DNA of 64,000 bases from Velocimicrobium porci (GTDB lineage: Bacteria; Bacillota; Clostridia; Lachnospirales; Lachnospiraceae), in NCBI RefSeq assembly GCF_009696045.1, contig NZ_VUMT01000003.1, forward strand, positions 62,001 through 126,000, given 5' to 3'. The translations under genes were made by a program, and so were the position numbers. This document shows positions 46,580 to 54,644 of this stretch, piece after piece (positions within the stretch are counted from its first letter, which is position 1; each line of letters begins with the position of its first letter). Under the pieces are notes generated by a model. The model was not told the origin of the DNA. It saw only the letters and a list, made by a program, of their open reading frames with translations, and made no database searches.

Positions 46580-46991
46580 ATAAACACTCCTTTTCTACTA
46601 TAACGCTTTACAATTTTTCACAATCATTGTTAGCTATAACTTAATTTTTCCTCGTTTATAGTGATACATATATATTATATGAAGGCTTTTCTAAAAACAT
46701 GCCAAAAATTCAAAAAAATTTTGGACAACTTTAAATTTTTATTTTTCTATCTTCCATTCATTTTCTAAAATCTAACTGTAAATTTAATATACCGTTATTT
46801 TTCCTCTACGATTTTTAAGTACAGGAAATACGTCATACAATGCAAAAACCCAAAGGTTTTAGCCTTTGGGTAATTCTACACAAAACATAAATTTATTCAA
46901 GCGTGTAATTTTTTTGCCATTATGATATACTTATAAAAGAACAATAAAATATTACGACATTACCATTAAAATACTTGGGAGGACTATCATA
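46580..46991. other. Gap upstream of the 29-codon gene and DUF3343 gene
   Basis: Holds a minus-strand terminator-like hairpin (46844-46871) and otherwise AT-rich sequence. A -10-like TATAGT about 20 bases before the short gene's ribosome site is the only promoter hint for it. Confidence 0.4.
46844..46871 (-). terminator. Terminator-like hairpin facing the DUF3343 gene
   Basis: ACCCAAAGG / CCTTTGGGT, 9-bp perfect, 6-base loop, followed on the minus strand by TTTTTGC. On that strand it could end readthrough from the yqeC-mocA unit, which would run antisense across the DUF3343 gene. Confidence 0.55.
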
Positions 46992-47273
46992 ATGTCATAC
47001 TTTTTAATTACATTTGCTAACACACACACCGCAATATCAACTCAAAAGTTTCTGACCGGAAAAATAAATTTTTGCATTATGCCCACATTGCGTGAATTAT
47101 CTCAGAGCTGTGGAATCTCCATTCGTATTAATTTAACTGAGCTTGACGAAACTCAAACCCTACAGGAAATGGCTTACCCTATTATAAAACTCATGGATAG
47201 TCAAAGTGTTTCTTCTAATCTTTATCAACTTTACTATATTCAAGACAACCAAATAACTCCCATTCCTTCTTAA
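46992..47273 (+). CDS. DUF3343 family (putative Se/S carrier-like) protein
   Basis: 93 residues. MSYFLITFANTHTAISTQKFL and the later RELSQSCGISIRI match the DUF3343 layout, with the single conserved Cys in SCG. Known: DUF3343 genes cluster with yedF and other selenium genes, and the family is annotated as a putative Se/S carrier. Here it is convergent with the yqeC-yqeB-yedF-mocA-like unit and ends eight bases before it, which supports a selenium-linked role. Ribosome site GGGAGGACTATCATA. Confidence 0.8.
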   Translation: MSYFLITFANTHTAISTQKFLTGKINFCIMPTLRELSQSCGISIRINLTELDETQTLQEMAYPIIKLMDSQSVSSNLYQLYYIQDNQITPIPS

Positions 47274-47281
47274 ACTTCTTT

Positions 47282-47881
47282 TTAATCGGAGATTATTTTG
47301 GACTGTAAATAAATTGCCTGTTCTCTTGTATCAACATCGATTAACTCTATCTCTTCGACTTCCAAAATAAGTACATCCTCTTGATGCTCCAGTAAAATTC
47401 GCTTTCCTCCTTTATCTCCCTGCAGGTTCATTAATTCATTAAAATATTCCTTTCCGATAATACACGGATTTCCCATTTTCCCCTGATATCCTGCACAAAG
47501 CAGCCGGTTATTTTCGTTTTCAAATACATTTTTTAAACGTTCCAATGTCTCCATTTTCAAAAATGGCTGGTCACAGACAGAAAAAAGAATTCCATCCACA
47601 TTTTTTGTTTTTTTTAAATAATTCATCCCCAAATGAATCGAATGAGCAATTCCTTCCTGTGGATTTTCATTTATAACTACGTGAAAACCTCTTCGCTCAG
47701 CTTCCCTTGCAATCATCTCATACTGTGTTACAACAACCTTAGCCGTGCAATCAAGCACTTCTAATTTTTCCAAGATATGTAAGTACATTTGCTTACCATG
47801 AAACATTTCCAATAATTTTTTTCCATGATACCGATTGCTATTGCCTGCCGCTAACAAAACGACTCCTAATTTTTTTTTCAT
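47282..47881 (-). CDS. MocA-like molybdenum cofactor nucleotidyltransferase
   Basis: 199 residues. NTP-transferase start VVLLAAGNSNRYHGKKLLEM (a variant of LAAGxSxRxGxxK), SVCDQPFLKMETLE for the metal Asp, and GNPCIIGKEYF. MocA and relatives add CMP or GMP to molybdopterin. In selenium-dependent hydroxylase clusters a MocA-like enzyme is a regular member. Last gene of the yqeC-yqeB-yedF unit, 17 bases after yedF. Confidence 0.85.
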   Translation of the reverse strand: MKKKLGVVLLAAGNSNRYHGKKLLEMFHGKQMYLHILEKLEVLDCTAKVVVTQYEMIAREAERRGFHVVINENPQEGIAHSIHLGMNYLKKTKNVDGILFSVCDQPFLKMETLERLKNVFENENNRLLCAGYQGKMGNPCIIGKEYFNELMNLQGDKGGKRILLEHQEDVLILEVEEIELIDVDTREQAIYLQSKIISD

Positions 47882-47898
47882 TTTTCTTGCGATACCTT

Positions 47899-48510
47899 CT
47901 AAATTGTAATAACTTTGCCTGCCTTTGTCATTCTCCCTGCAATGTCATACATATTACTTACCGTACCAATTTTTAATTGTTCCGCAATTCCATAGAAGTT
48001 TAGACAAGTGCCACAAACTAATATATCAACGCCCATATCTGAAAGCTTTTTCAAATGCTCTACAACCTGTTCATCCTCTACAGGCAGTTTTACGCCACCA
48101 TTCATAAACAACACAGCTGATGGTAATTGTTCTGCTTCGGTCAATGTATAAATGTACATTCTCATAAGATTTTTTCCTAATTCATGGTCACCATCTCCAA
48201 CCCACTCTTTTCCGATAAATACAACATAGTCTTGCATTCCCTCTAAATTTGGTTTTTGTGGACTGCTTATTTCGTCTAAAATCTGTTTACAAGACTCACA
48301 ATCTTTCGAGAAAATGACTTCATAAATCTCTTTTTTCTTATGCACTTCTGTCAAAAAACCTGTACTGTCGGCTAATTTCTTTAAGTTCTCTACGGCAATC
48401 TGATTATCAACCTTTATTAAAAGTTCTTCGGCTCCCTTATCAATTGCCTTTTTTGTCATTACAACAGGAATTGGACATGACTTTCCAACTGCATCTACTA
48501 CTACTCTCAT
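47899..48510 (-). CDS. yedF: Selenium metabolism protein YedF
   Basis: 203 residues in two parts: a TusA-like domain (1-75) with VGKSCPIPVVMTKKAI, the Cys-Pro-x-Pro persulfide/selenide carrier site, and a DsrE-like domain (95-203) with CGTCLNFYG. This two-domain form is the YedF tied to selenium traits. It probably carries Se or S to the labile hydroxylase cofactor. Spacing of 16-17 bases to both neighbours supports cotranscription. Confidence 0.92.
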   Translation of the reverse strand: MRVVVDAVGKSCPIPVVMTKKAIDKGAEELLIKVDNQIAVENLKKLADSTGFLTEVHKKKEIYEVIFSKDCESCKQILDEISSPQKPNLEGMQDYVVFIGKEWVGDGDHELGKNLMRMYIYTLTEAEQLPSAVLFMNGGVKLPVEDEQVVEHLKKLSDMGVDILVCGTCLNFYGIAEQLKIGTVSNMYDIAGRMTKAGKVITI

Positions 48511-48526
48511 TTTACATCCTTCTTTC

Positions 48527-49327
48527 TTAATTTTTAATTAATCTGGTATGCTCATATTGGCAGACCGCTTCCAATACTCCCCCGCCAATCGCCCGTGCTT
48601 TATCCGATATCGTAAAGCAATGTTCTTTTACGCTTCTGGCATCAATATCCCCCGACTTCATGCCTTTTGTCACTGCTACTCCATTCTGTAACATTCCACG
48701 TACAATCCCGGACATTTGAGCATAAACCGGTATTTCATTCACATATGCCACACACTGACCTTTTTCAACCGTATCTCCAATTTCTACTTCAGGTTTAAAA
48801 ATTCCATCTGCAGAAGCCCTTATAATTCGTTCTACCGTGTATCCTCCTACATCCCCCGGTATCCCTGTATTAGGAATGGCTGCACCATCTTCAATTACAG
48901 AACCTAAATAGTGACCCCGTTTTGTTTCTATTACTTTGTGGCAATCCATTTTAGCAACAAAACCGGGTCCCACTCCAATTACAAGCGGTGCATCCGTTAT
49001 AGAGGTTCCCGTATTTCGCTTGGCAAGAATTGCATCAACCAAGACTTCCGGACAATATTGCTTTCTTATTTCTGTTGTTTCATCTACCAAGACCGGTATC
49101 ACACCTTGCCTTATTAAATCATAAGCCTGCTCTAAATTATCTGCTTTTTTCGCACAGACTCCTTCCACAACTGCCTCATCTTCATACACAGCTCTAGAAA
49201 ATGATACCGTTCTCCGAACAGCTGTTGGCACAGCAATTTCAGTCATTATTACCTCATAACCGCTTCGAAACAGACGATACCCGATCCCAGTTGCTAAATC
49301 CCCTGCTCCTTTAATCAAAATTTTCAT
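48527..49327 (-). CDS. yqeB: Selenium-dependent molybdenum hydroxylase maturation protein YqeB
   Basis: 266 residues from ATG 49327 (GAGGAG upstream); an earlier ATG at 49357 overlaps the yqeC stop as ATGA but gives an atypical N-terminus. Starts MKILIKGAGDLATGIGYRLF (Rossmann-like), later VGPGFVAKMDCHKVIETKRG and HYLGSVIEDGAAIPNTG, ending in a barrel-sandwich domain (VEIGDTVEKGQCVAYVNEIP). Family name comes from genomic co-occurrence with selenium-dependent hydroxylases; the reaction is not known. Confidence 0.92.
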   Translation of the reverse strand: MKILIKGAGDLATGIGYRLFRSGYEVIMTEIAVPTAVRRTVSFSRAVYEDEAVVEGVCAKKADNLEQAYDLIRQGVIPVLVDETTEIRKQYCPEVLVDAILAKRNTGTSITDAPLVIGVGPGFVAKMDCHKVIETKRGHYLGSVIEDGAAIPNTGIPGDVGGYTVERIIRASADGIFKPEVEIGDTVEKGQCVAYVNEIPVYAQMSGIVRGMLQNGVAVTKGMKSGDIDARSVKEHCFTISDKARAIGGGVLEAVCQYEHTRLIKN

Positions 49328-49353
49328 ATAACTCCTCTTTTCCAACCTTCTTT

Positions 49354-50061
49354 TCATTTACTATCATAAAACATGTCATTTAACAAAGAACATATTTTTA
49401 CCTGTTTTATTCCGATTCGATTCAACTGCCGTTCTATTTCCCTTGCATCCGCAACTTGCTCTGGTGAATCCACCTTGTTAAGGACAACCCAGTAATCCAT
49501 ATTTTCTGTTACACCTTTTCGCATACCGTCCGAATCTGCCATTAACGTTACAATATCTTCACAAGTTAAAACTTTTTCTTCAGAACAATTTAATATCGCT
49601 GCAACTTCCTTTGAACAATAACATACCTGTTTAATTGGTTTGTGAACTGCATCCAACCCTGCCACAGCAACGACCACATTTGTCTGCGGAATAATAACCG
49701 GTTCATGTTCCCTTGGTGCTTTGCAAGGCATGTGCTTTGCCCCGTCAGCTTCAATTAAAACAGGAATATTCCATGCCGTAATTTCCTCTAATGTTTTTCT
49801 TTCTAATCCTTTTATTTTTCCATTTCCACATGGAATACCCGCAACTATAATCTGCTCTGTCTTTAAAAGCTTTCTAATCTCCTCAGATGAACCACTATAC
49901 GAGTTCTTCCATTTGTTTTGCTTTTGCATATGGGTTGTCGTTGTTATAATTACTTTTTCGCCTTTACTCACAAACCATGATGCTGTTTTATAAATGAAAG
50001 ATGTCTTTCCTCCGGCACCTACAACTGAAATAACAGGCGAATTTGTTTTTTTTAATAACAT
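49354..50061 (-). CDS. yqeC: Selenium-dependent hydroxylase accessory protein YqeC
   Basis: 235 residues. P-loop VVGAGGKTSFIY at the N-terminus, VIITTTTHMQ, VLIEADGAKHMPCKAP and VVLNKVDSPEQ, consistent with a small GTP/ATP-binding accessory protein. First gene of the unit; ribosome site AAAGGAAGGGAAT. No hydroxylase, selD or selA gene is in the window. Confidence 0.92.
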   Translation of the reverse strand: MLLKKTNSPVISVVGAGGKTSFIYKTASWFVSKGEKVIITTTTHMQKQNKWKNSYSGSSEEIRKLLKTEQIIVAGIPCGNGKIKGLERKTLEEITAWNIPVLIEADGAKHMPCKAPREHEPVIIPQTNVVVAVAGLDAVHKPIKQVCYCSKEVAAILNCSEEKVLTCEDIVTLMADSDGMRKGVTENMDYWVVLNKVDSPEQVADAREIERQLNRIGIKQVKICSLLNDMFYDSK

Positions 50062-50243
50062 ATTCCCTTCCTTTTAAAATATCGGACTCCAGGCATTTTA
50101 CAGACTTTTGCCCATTTTATTTATCTCTTTCTAAAAAATAGTGTACATAATATACTTTCCATTATCAAGACTCTCTGTCTTCTCTTTTATAAAAATCTAT
50201 AATATATATGAAACTTCATATTTTGTCTGCTGATAAATAAAAT

Positions 50244-50295
50244 AACCTATTCTTCTGATTTTAACAACCTGACAGATTAATCAAAAGAATAGGTT
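50244..50295 (-). terminator. Terminator after the GH18 gene
   Basis: Long stem AACCTATTCTT, with TGATT, pairing with AATCA, then AAGAATAGGTT, followed on the minus strand by ATTTTATTT. It lies 14 bases after the GH18 stop. Confidence 0.75.
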
Positions 50296-50308
50296 TAATT
50301 TTAATTAC

Positions 50309-52021
50309 TTAATTAACATATTTTACAATTACATTCCAAACACTTGGCTTTTCAAGTCCCAGTTTCCATCCGGCAACTCCGGCAACTTTCGCCTTATCAA
50401 TCAATTTCATTTTTTCTTCGATGGACTCGTCTTCTTCTAACCACATTTTATAGACTGCTCCATCCTTTTCAAATTGCCCATAATATTGTTTCGTCTTTTC
50501 ATCCCATTTTGGCTGTACCTGATAATCCGATAACACATTTTGAGCCTGAACCATGCCATAGGCCTGGCTGGAGATTTTCGTTTCATCTCCTTCTTTTGTT
50601 TCTTTCCAAAGTCGAGTATAAAAAGGAACACCTATAATTGTACGATCTGCCGGCACCTCTTCTAATGTCTTTTGAATTGCATTATCTACAAATGAAATGG
50701 ATGCAACAGAACCGCTCTCTTTCGAACCACTCGTATGTTCATCATATGCCATTGTAATAACATAATCAACTACTTCTCCTTGTTCTTTTCGGTCGTATTG
50801 AGCAGTATAACCAGGTGCATAATTATCTACCGAAAGAATAACTCCATTACTTCGGCATTTTACAGACAACTCTCGAATAAACTCAATAAAATGTTCTCCT
50901 GCATCATTTGTAATCCGCTCAAAGTCAATATTAATACCATCTAAATTGTATTTAATCGCATTGGCAATCAATTCATTAATCAAACGCTCTCTTCTCGATG
51001 TATAAGAAAGTAATTCAACCATATTAACATTCTGACTGTCAAAATCATTACATAATGCCCAGACTTCAACACCGGCATTATGTGCTCTCTGCACATATCG
51101 TTCACTTGCAAGAGAGCTAATATTTCCCTTACTGTCAGTCAATGCAAACCAGGTAGGTGATACTGTCGTAACGCCCTTTGTATTATTCAAAAGGTTCAAA
51201 ATTCCCTCATTGGCATCCTGATTTGTTACTTGGTGCCATACCATATTAATCTTATAATCCTTTGTAATGTGTGGATAAGCAACCTCTTTATAGTCATTTT
51301 TTAGCATCTTTGTCTTCTTATCAGAGATACGATTCACTTTAATATATCCCACAATACCATCTTTTGTAATTACCTTTGCAAAAGCAGAATCAATGGTTTC
51401 ATCTTTTGCAACCGGTGTATAATAAACTTTTTCGCCCGGCTCCAATGTATATAAAATCGGACTTTTAATACTGTCTTTTGTACGAAGTGCCGCTTCTTTC
51501 TTTATTTCGGAATAACTGTATTTTTCATTCCATTTATATCGGAACACAATACGGTTTGGATTCTTATAAATTTTATATTCCAGATTGGTATATAATTTTA
51601 CATAGTCAATCGCAACATATGTTTTTTCACCATCCGTCTTAACAATCTGGTAATCAACGTTTGTTTTACTCTTATTAATATAGTAATATTTGCTTCCAAC
51701 TTCTGTCTTAATAATTTCATTTGGCGTCGTATAAATTAAAATATTCTCATTGGCATCCCAATAAAATCTATGGTTGAAATATTTTTGAATTGTATTAATG
51801 TCAACATATACCATTCCGTCTTTATATAGTCCCTGCTCTTCATAAACCTCATCCTGCATTACTAGCATAATCTTTCCTGTATCAACAGGATAATACTTTG
51901 TAAGTTCCATTGTTTCTTTACTTGGTGTATATTTTTTTACAATAAAAACAACTGCAATAATAAGAACAACCAAACATAATAACAAAAATGCTGTTTTCGC
52001 TGTTTGTTTCTTGCTCTCCAT
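50309..52021 (-). CDS. Membrane-anchored GH18-family glycosidase-like protein
   Basis: 570 residues. N-terminal membrane helix (about 10-28). Residues 45-160 form a copper-amine-oxidase-N-like domain (MVYVDINTIQKYFNHRFYWD), 170-230 an SH3-like domain (LEPGEKVYYTPVAKDET, KDGIVGYIKVNRIS), and 245-565 a GH18 barrel. The catalytic DxxDxDxE box is in LDGINIDFERI; YAPGYTAQYDRKEQ and YGMVQAQNVLS follow, and it ends with the usual GWKLGLEKP. Similar spore or wall proteins (YdhD/YaaH-like) cut peptidoglycan between GlcNAc and MurNAc. Without LysM repeats, anchoring depends on the helix. Confidence 0.88.
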   Translation of the reverse strand: MESKKQTAKTAFLLLCLVVLIIAVVFIVKKYTPSKETMELTKYYPVDTGKIMLVMQDEVYEEQGLYKDGMVYVDINTIQKYFNHRFYWDANENILIYTTPNEIIKTEVGSKYYYINKSKTNVDYQIVKTDGEKTYVAIDYVKLYTNLEYKIYKNPNRIVFRYKWNEKYSYSEIKKEAALRTKDSIKSPILYTLEPGEKVYYTPVAKDETIDSAFAKVITKDGIVGYIKVNRISDKKTKMLKNDYKEVAYPHITKDYKINMVWHQVTNQDANEGILNLLNNTKGVTTVSPTWFALTDSKGNISSLASERYVQRAHNAGVEVWALCNDFDSQNVNMVELLSYTSRRERLINELIANAIKYNLDGINIDFERITNDAGEHFIEFIRELSVKCRSNGVILSVDNYAPGYTAQYDRKEQGEVVDYVITMAYDEHTSGSKESGSVASISFVDNAIQKTLEEVPADRTIIGVPFYTRLWKETKEGDETKISSQAYGMVQAQNVLSDYQVQPKWDEKTKQYYGQFEKDGAVYKMWLEEDESIEEKMKLIDKAKVAGVAGWKLGLEKPSVWNVIVKYVN

Positions 52022-52105
52022 CCTTGGCCTCCTTTTCTAAATCACTCTTTCGACATTATAACACTTTTTTTGTACGGCGTCATTATGTATTTGTCATTTT
52101 ACTTT

Positions 52106-52648
52106 TTATACCTTCTGCAATCTCTCTTCAATAATTTCTTTCCATTCCTCTTTTGAGTGGGCTCCTGCAATTGGTTTTCCCACTAGCTTTCCTTTTTGGT
52201 CTAAAATATAAGTAATCGGAAAACCATTAATCGCTTCAAAACGCTCAAACATGGAATCACTTAAAGTTAATTGCTGATATGTAACATTTGCCTTTTTCAA
52301 AATCTCTTCTGCATATTTTTTTTCTTTCTCTGTAAGCCCACTTTTCCTTTTTGCATCTCTTCCATATTCAATAATCAAACCTTTGAACGAAACATTCTTC
52401 TTCTGATACTCATCAGCCAGCTCTTGCAAATCTGGCAATTCCTCAATGCAAGAAGTACACCATGTCATCCATACATTTACAACTGTAAGTTTGTTATTCT
52501 TAAATATTTCCGTTGTTACTTTTCTCCCGTTCATATCCGTAGTGTCCATATTTTGAAATATATCATTAACCGCTCTGCGCTCAGAACCTCCATATACCAA
52601 TAGAGAAACGATTGCTACTACCATTACCACTATTATTACTTTTTTCAT
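52106..52648 (-). CDS. TlpA/ResA-like thioredoxin-fold protein
   Basis: 180 residues from ATG 52648 (GGGAGGATAAA upstream). Signal anchor (IVVMVVAIVSLLVYGG), then a thioredoxin fold with the redox pair in VWMTWCTSCIEELPDL (CTSC) and the cis-Pro in GFPITYILDQKGK. It likely acts outside the membrane as a disulfide reductase, for example in cytochrome maturation or sporulation (StoA/ResA). No partner CcdA gene is adjacent. Confidence 0.88.
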   Translation of the reverse strand: MKKVIIVVMVVAIVSLLVYGGSERRAVNDIFQNMDTTDMNGRKVTTEIFKNNKLTVVNVWMTWCTSCIEELPDLQELADEYQKKNVSFKGLIIEYGRDAKRKSGLTEKEKKYAEEILKKANVTYQQLTLSDSMFERFEAINGFPITYILDQKGKLVGKPIAGAHSKEEWKEIIEERLQKV

Positions 52649-52744
52649 TTTATCCTCCCATACACTTTGCACTCTTTAACAGTTTTATTTTTATTATACC
52701 ATAATATTCGTTTCACAAAAACAAGATTTCCCATTTAATCTGAC

Positions 52745-52784
52745 AAAAGGGGCTGCGCACTAATCACTTAGTACGACAGCCCCT
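52745..52784 (-). terminator. Terminator after the 80-residue gene
   Basis: On the minus strand AGGGGCTG, with ACTAA, pairs with TTAGT, then CAGCCCCTTTT; two mismatched positions in the middle. Related in sequence to the terminator at 43783. Confidence 0.85.
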
Positions 52785-52805
52785 CTCTTTTAAGGTCCTG
52801 TACTA

Positions 52806-53048
52806 TTATTTATTTTTAATCTTAATTTTATCAAATGCAATCCCTATTATATTTCCATTATCATCTCCTATATAATCTTGCATAAAAGTTTCTTCTTCCC
52901 GAACAACCAATAAAGTTTTTTCTTCTTCTGGATTTTTACAATAAATTCCATCAATCATAACTTCCATTCCCTGTGCTCTTGCCTTTTTTATTTCTTGTAA
53001 AATCCATTTTATTTGTGCCTCATTTATGTCCTTTTTATATTTGTCCAT
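52806..53048 (-). CDS. Hypothetical 80-residue protein
   Basis: ATG 53048 with GAGGGAGAAAA upstream, ending before a strong terminator, so it is probably real. Residues 1-30 are helical (AQIKWILQEIKKARAQGMEV), the rest has strands (MIDGIYCKNPEEEKTLLVV, GNIIGIAFDKIKI). No membrane helix or motif I recognise. Last on the strand after the SAF-domain gene, but about 120 bases away. Confidence 0.6.
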   Translation of the reverse strand: MDKYKKDINEAQIKWILQEIKKARAQGMEVMIDGIYCKNPEEEKTLLVVREEETFMQDYIGDDNGNIIGIAFDKIKIKNK

Positions 53049-53171
53049 TTTTTCTCCCTCGTCCCTAAAACAGTATCACTGCAGACACTTCTTTCCTATG
53101 TAACATAGATGATAAGAAGGATAATTGTGAGTAGATTTATACAAGTTCTACTGTTTTCTTCATTTTTGTTA

Positions 53172-54053
53172 TCAAAAAACTTTTTTTGTATTGTCTTCTG
53201 GATATGCCTCAAATGTTAAGTTCTCATTTTTTCCAAGACTACCTTCTGGATTTAACCATTTTTTCTGCTGTTCTTCCTTTCTTTTATATTCCTCCCAAAG
53301 TTTCCATTCGATTACATTTTCTGCTCTCTTTGTAATATTGGGATTATCCCGCATCAGCTGATGTACGAAAGGACTTACTGAATAATTAATTACTGCCGGT
53401 TTCTGAGAATTATCAATATACTGAATTGCATAAATCTGACACCCTTCATTCAAATATGCATCTACAACCGCACTTGATAACCTTAGAAGCTCTTCTTCTG
53501 TTATATTCAACCATAAGGAGTTTGCTTTTGTTCCTTCGGTATCCATAAATGTTAAATCCTCTATTTTCTTCTTAGAAAGTACTACAAAATCGCCTCCATT
53601 TGAAAAAGAAATTCTGACATCAATATAATCACCTTTTTTCATCCTGTTTGTTAATCGAATATATGGAAAATTATGTATTCTTATATCATCTGCTAATTTT
53701 TCTTTGTTACTTAAATTTAATTGAGTCAGTAGGAGTCCGGGTGCCAGACTAATTCTTGTTTTACTTTCTAAAATTTCGCCCAAACTGGCTGGCTTCTCTT
53801 CTCTACTACATAAAACAGCCTCGATATCTGATTCTTTTATTGCTTCTCCAGCTCTCAGCTTTCTAACTGCACGATACCCTTGAACCTTATCACTATCCAT
53901 AGTTTGCAACTTGTTTTTATTGCCCCAAAAAGTTAAGGGAATTTCTTTTTTTATTAAAGTTTTAATTGTCAAAAGCGCAACTACTATGGATAAAATACCA
54001 ACAGCAATTATTTTTTTTCTGTTATTTTTATTTCCGCTTTTTATAAATCTCAT
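53172..54053 (-). CDS. SAF-domain (CpaB-like) membrane protein
   Basis: 293 residues. N-terminal membrane helix (about 15-35), then a SAF domain: VRKLRAGEAIKESDIEAVLC, the mark of CpaB/FlgA-type proteins, and FPYIRLTNRMKKGDYIDVRI. The C-terminal part is charged and basic (EEYKRKEEQQKKWL). In Tad/Flp pilus systems CpaB works in the envelope; a pilus ATPase, secretin or pilin gene is missing here. Starts 15 bases after the MinD-like gene and ends the three-gene unit. Surface-exposed in a Gram-positive. Confidence 0.75.
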   Translation of the reverse strand: MRFIKSGNKNNRKKIIAVGILSIVVALLTIKTLIKKEIPLTFWGNKNKLQTMDSDKVQGYRAVRKLRAGEAIKESDIEAVLCSREEKPASLGEILESKTRISLAPGLLLTQLNLSNKEKLADDIRIHNFPYIRLTNRMKKGDYIDVRISFSNGGDFVVLSKKKIEDLTFMDTEGTKANSLWLNITEEELLRLSSAVVDAYLNEGCQIYAIQYIDNSQKPAVINYSVSPFVHQLMRDNPNITKRAENVIEWKLWEEYKRKEEQQKKWLNPEGSLGKNENLTFEAYPEDNTKKVF

Positions 54054-54068
54054 AAATTGACACCTCTC

Positions 54069-54644
54069 TTACCTCAAACTGTAAAAGAACTGCTCAACTT
54101 CTCTTGTTAACGGCTGAGAAATCGGCTGATATCCTATTTTGTAAAGCTTTTTATGCAGATTTTTTTCTACATTATGTGCTATGTCTTTTCTTCCAAGATT
54201 ACATACAAACGTCCAATTATATTCCTGATACTGCCTGCCAAAACAAATATAATCCTTTTGTTCCCACCGTTCGAGATTACCAATAAAAAGCCTTTCTTCA
54301 CAGCTTTTAATTTTTTCTTCGTTATTTTTAAGTTCTATTCCAAAATCCAAAATAAAATAGTCATAATTCTTACCAAACAACGCTTCTAACTGTTGCTCTG
54401 ATCCACCTATATAGTAATCAACTCTCTGTATTTGAAAACACTTTCTCTGATATCCATAAAGACACTCTTGAAGCTTAGAAAATGCACTCGTCTTATTACA
54501 TTCGATATATGCTGTTCTTGCACCTTGATTTTGCCGGAAATAATCAGCTAAAAGCACGCCAACATGAGTGGTTCCTGCTCCGTGCTCTAACCCTACCAAT
54601 GCAATCTTCTTACTAATTTTCTTTTTTTGTGACCAACAAAACAT
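54069..54644 (-). CDS. MinD/CpaE-like protein lacking the Walker lysine
   Basis: 191 residues. Starts ISKKIALVGLEHGAGTTHVG: this occupies the place of the deviant Walker A of MinD/ParA (KGGxGKT), but the loop reads EHGAGTT, so both Lys residues are absent. Strand YFILDFG is the Walker B-like Asp strand. It overlaps the kinase gene by 52 bases and is related to that protein's last 190 residues (shared GxEHxxGxT and TxYIE blocks), so it arose by duplication or is a split partner. A pseudo-ATPase role in localisation or scaffolding is likely. Weak ribosome site. Confidence 0.7.
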   Translation of the reverse strand: MFCWSQKKKISKKIALVGLEHGAGTTHVGVLLADYFRQNQGARTAYIECNKTSAFSKLQECLYGYQRKCFQIQRVDYYIGGSEQQLEALFGKNYDYFILDFGIELKNNEEKIKSCEERLFIGNLERWEQKDYICFGRQYQEYNWTFVCNLGRKDIAHNVEKNLHKKLYKIGYQPISQPLTREVEQFFYSLR

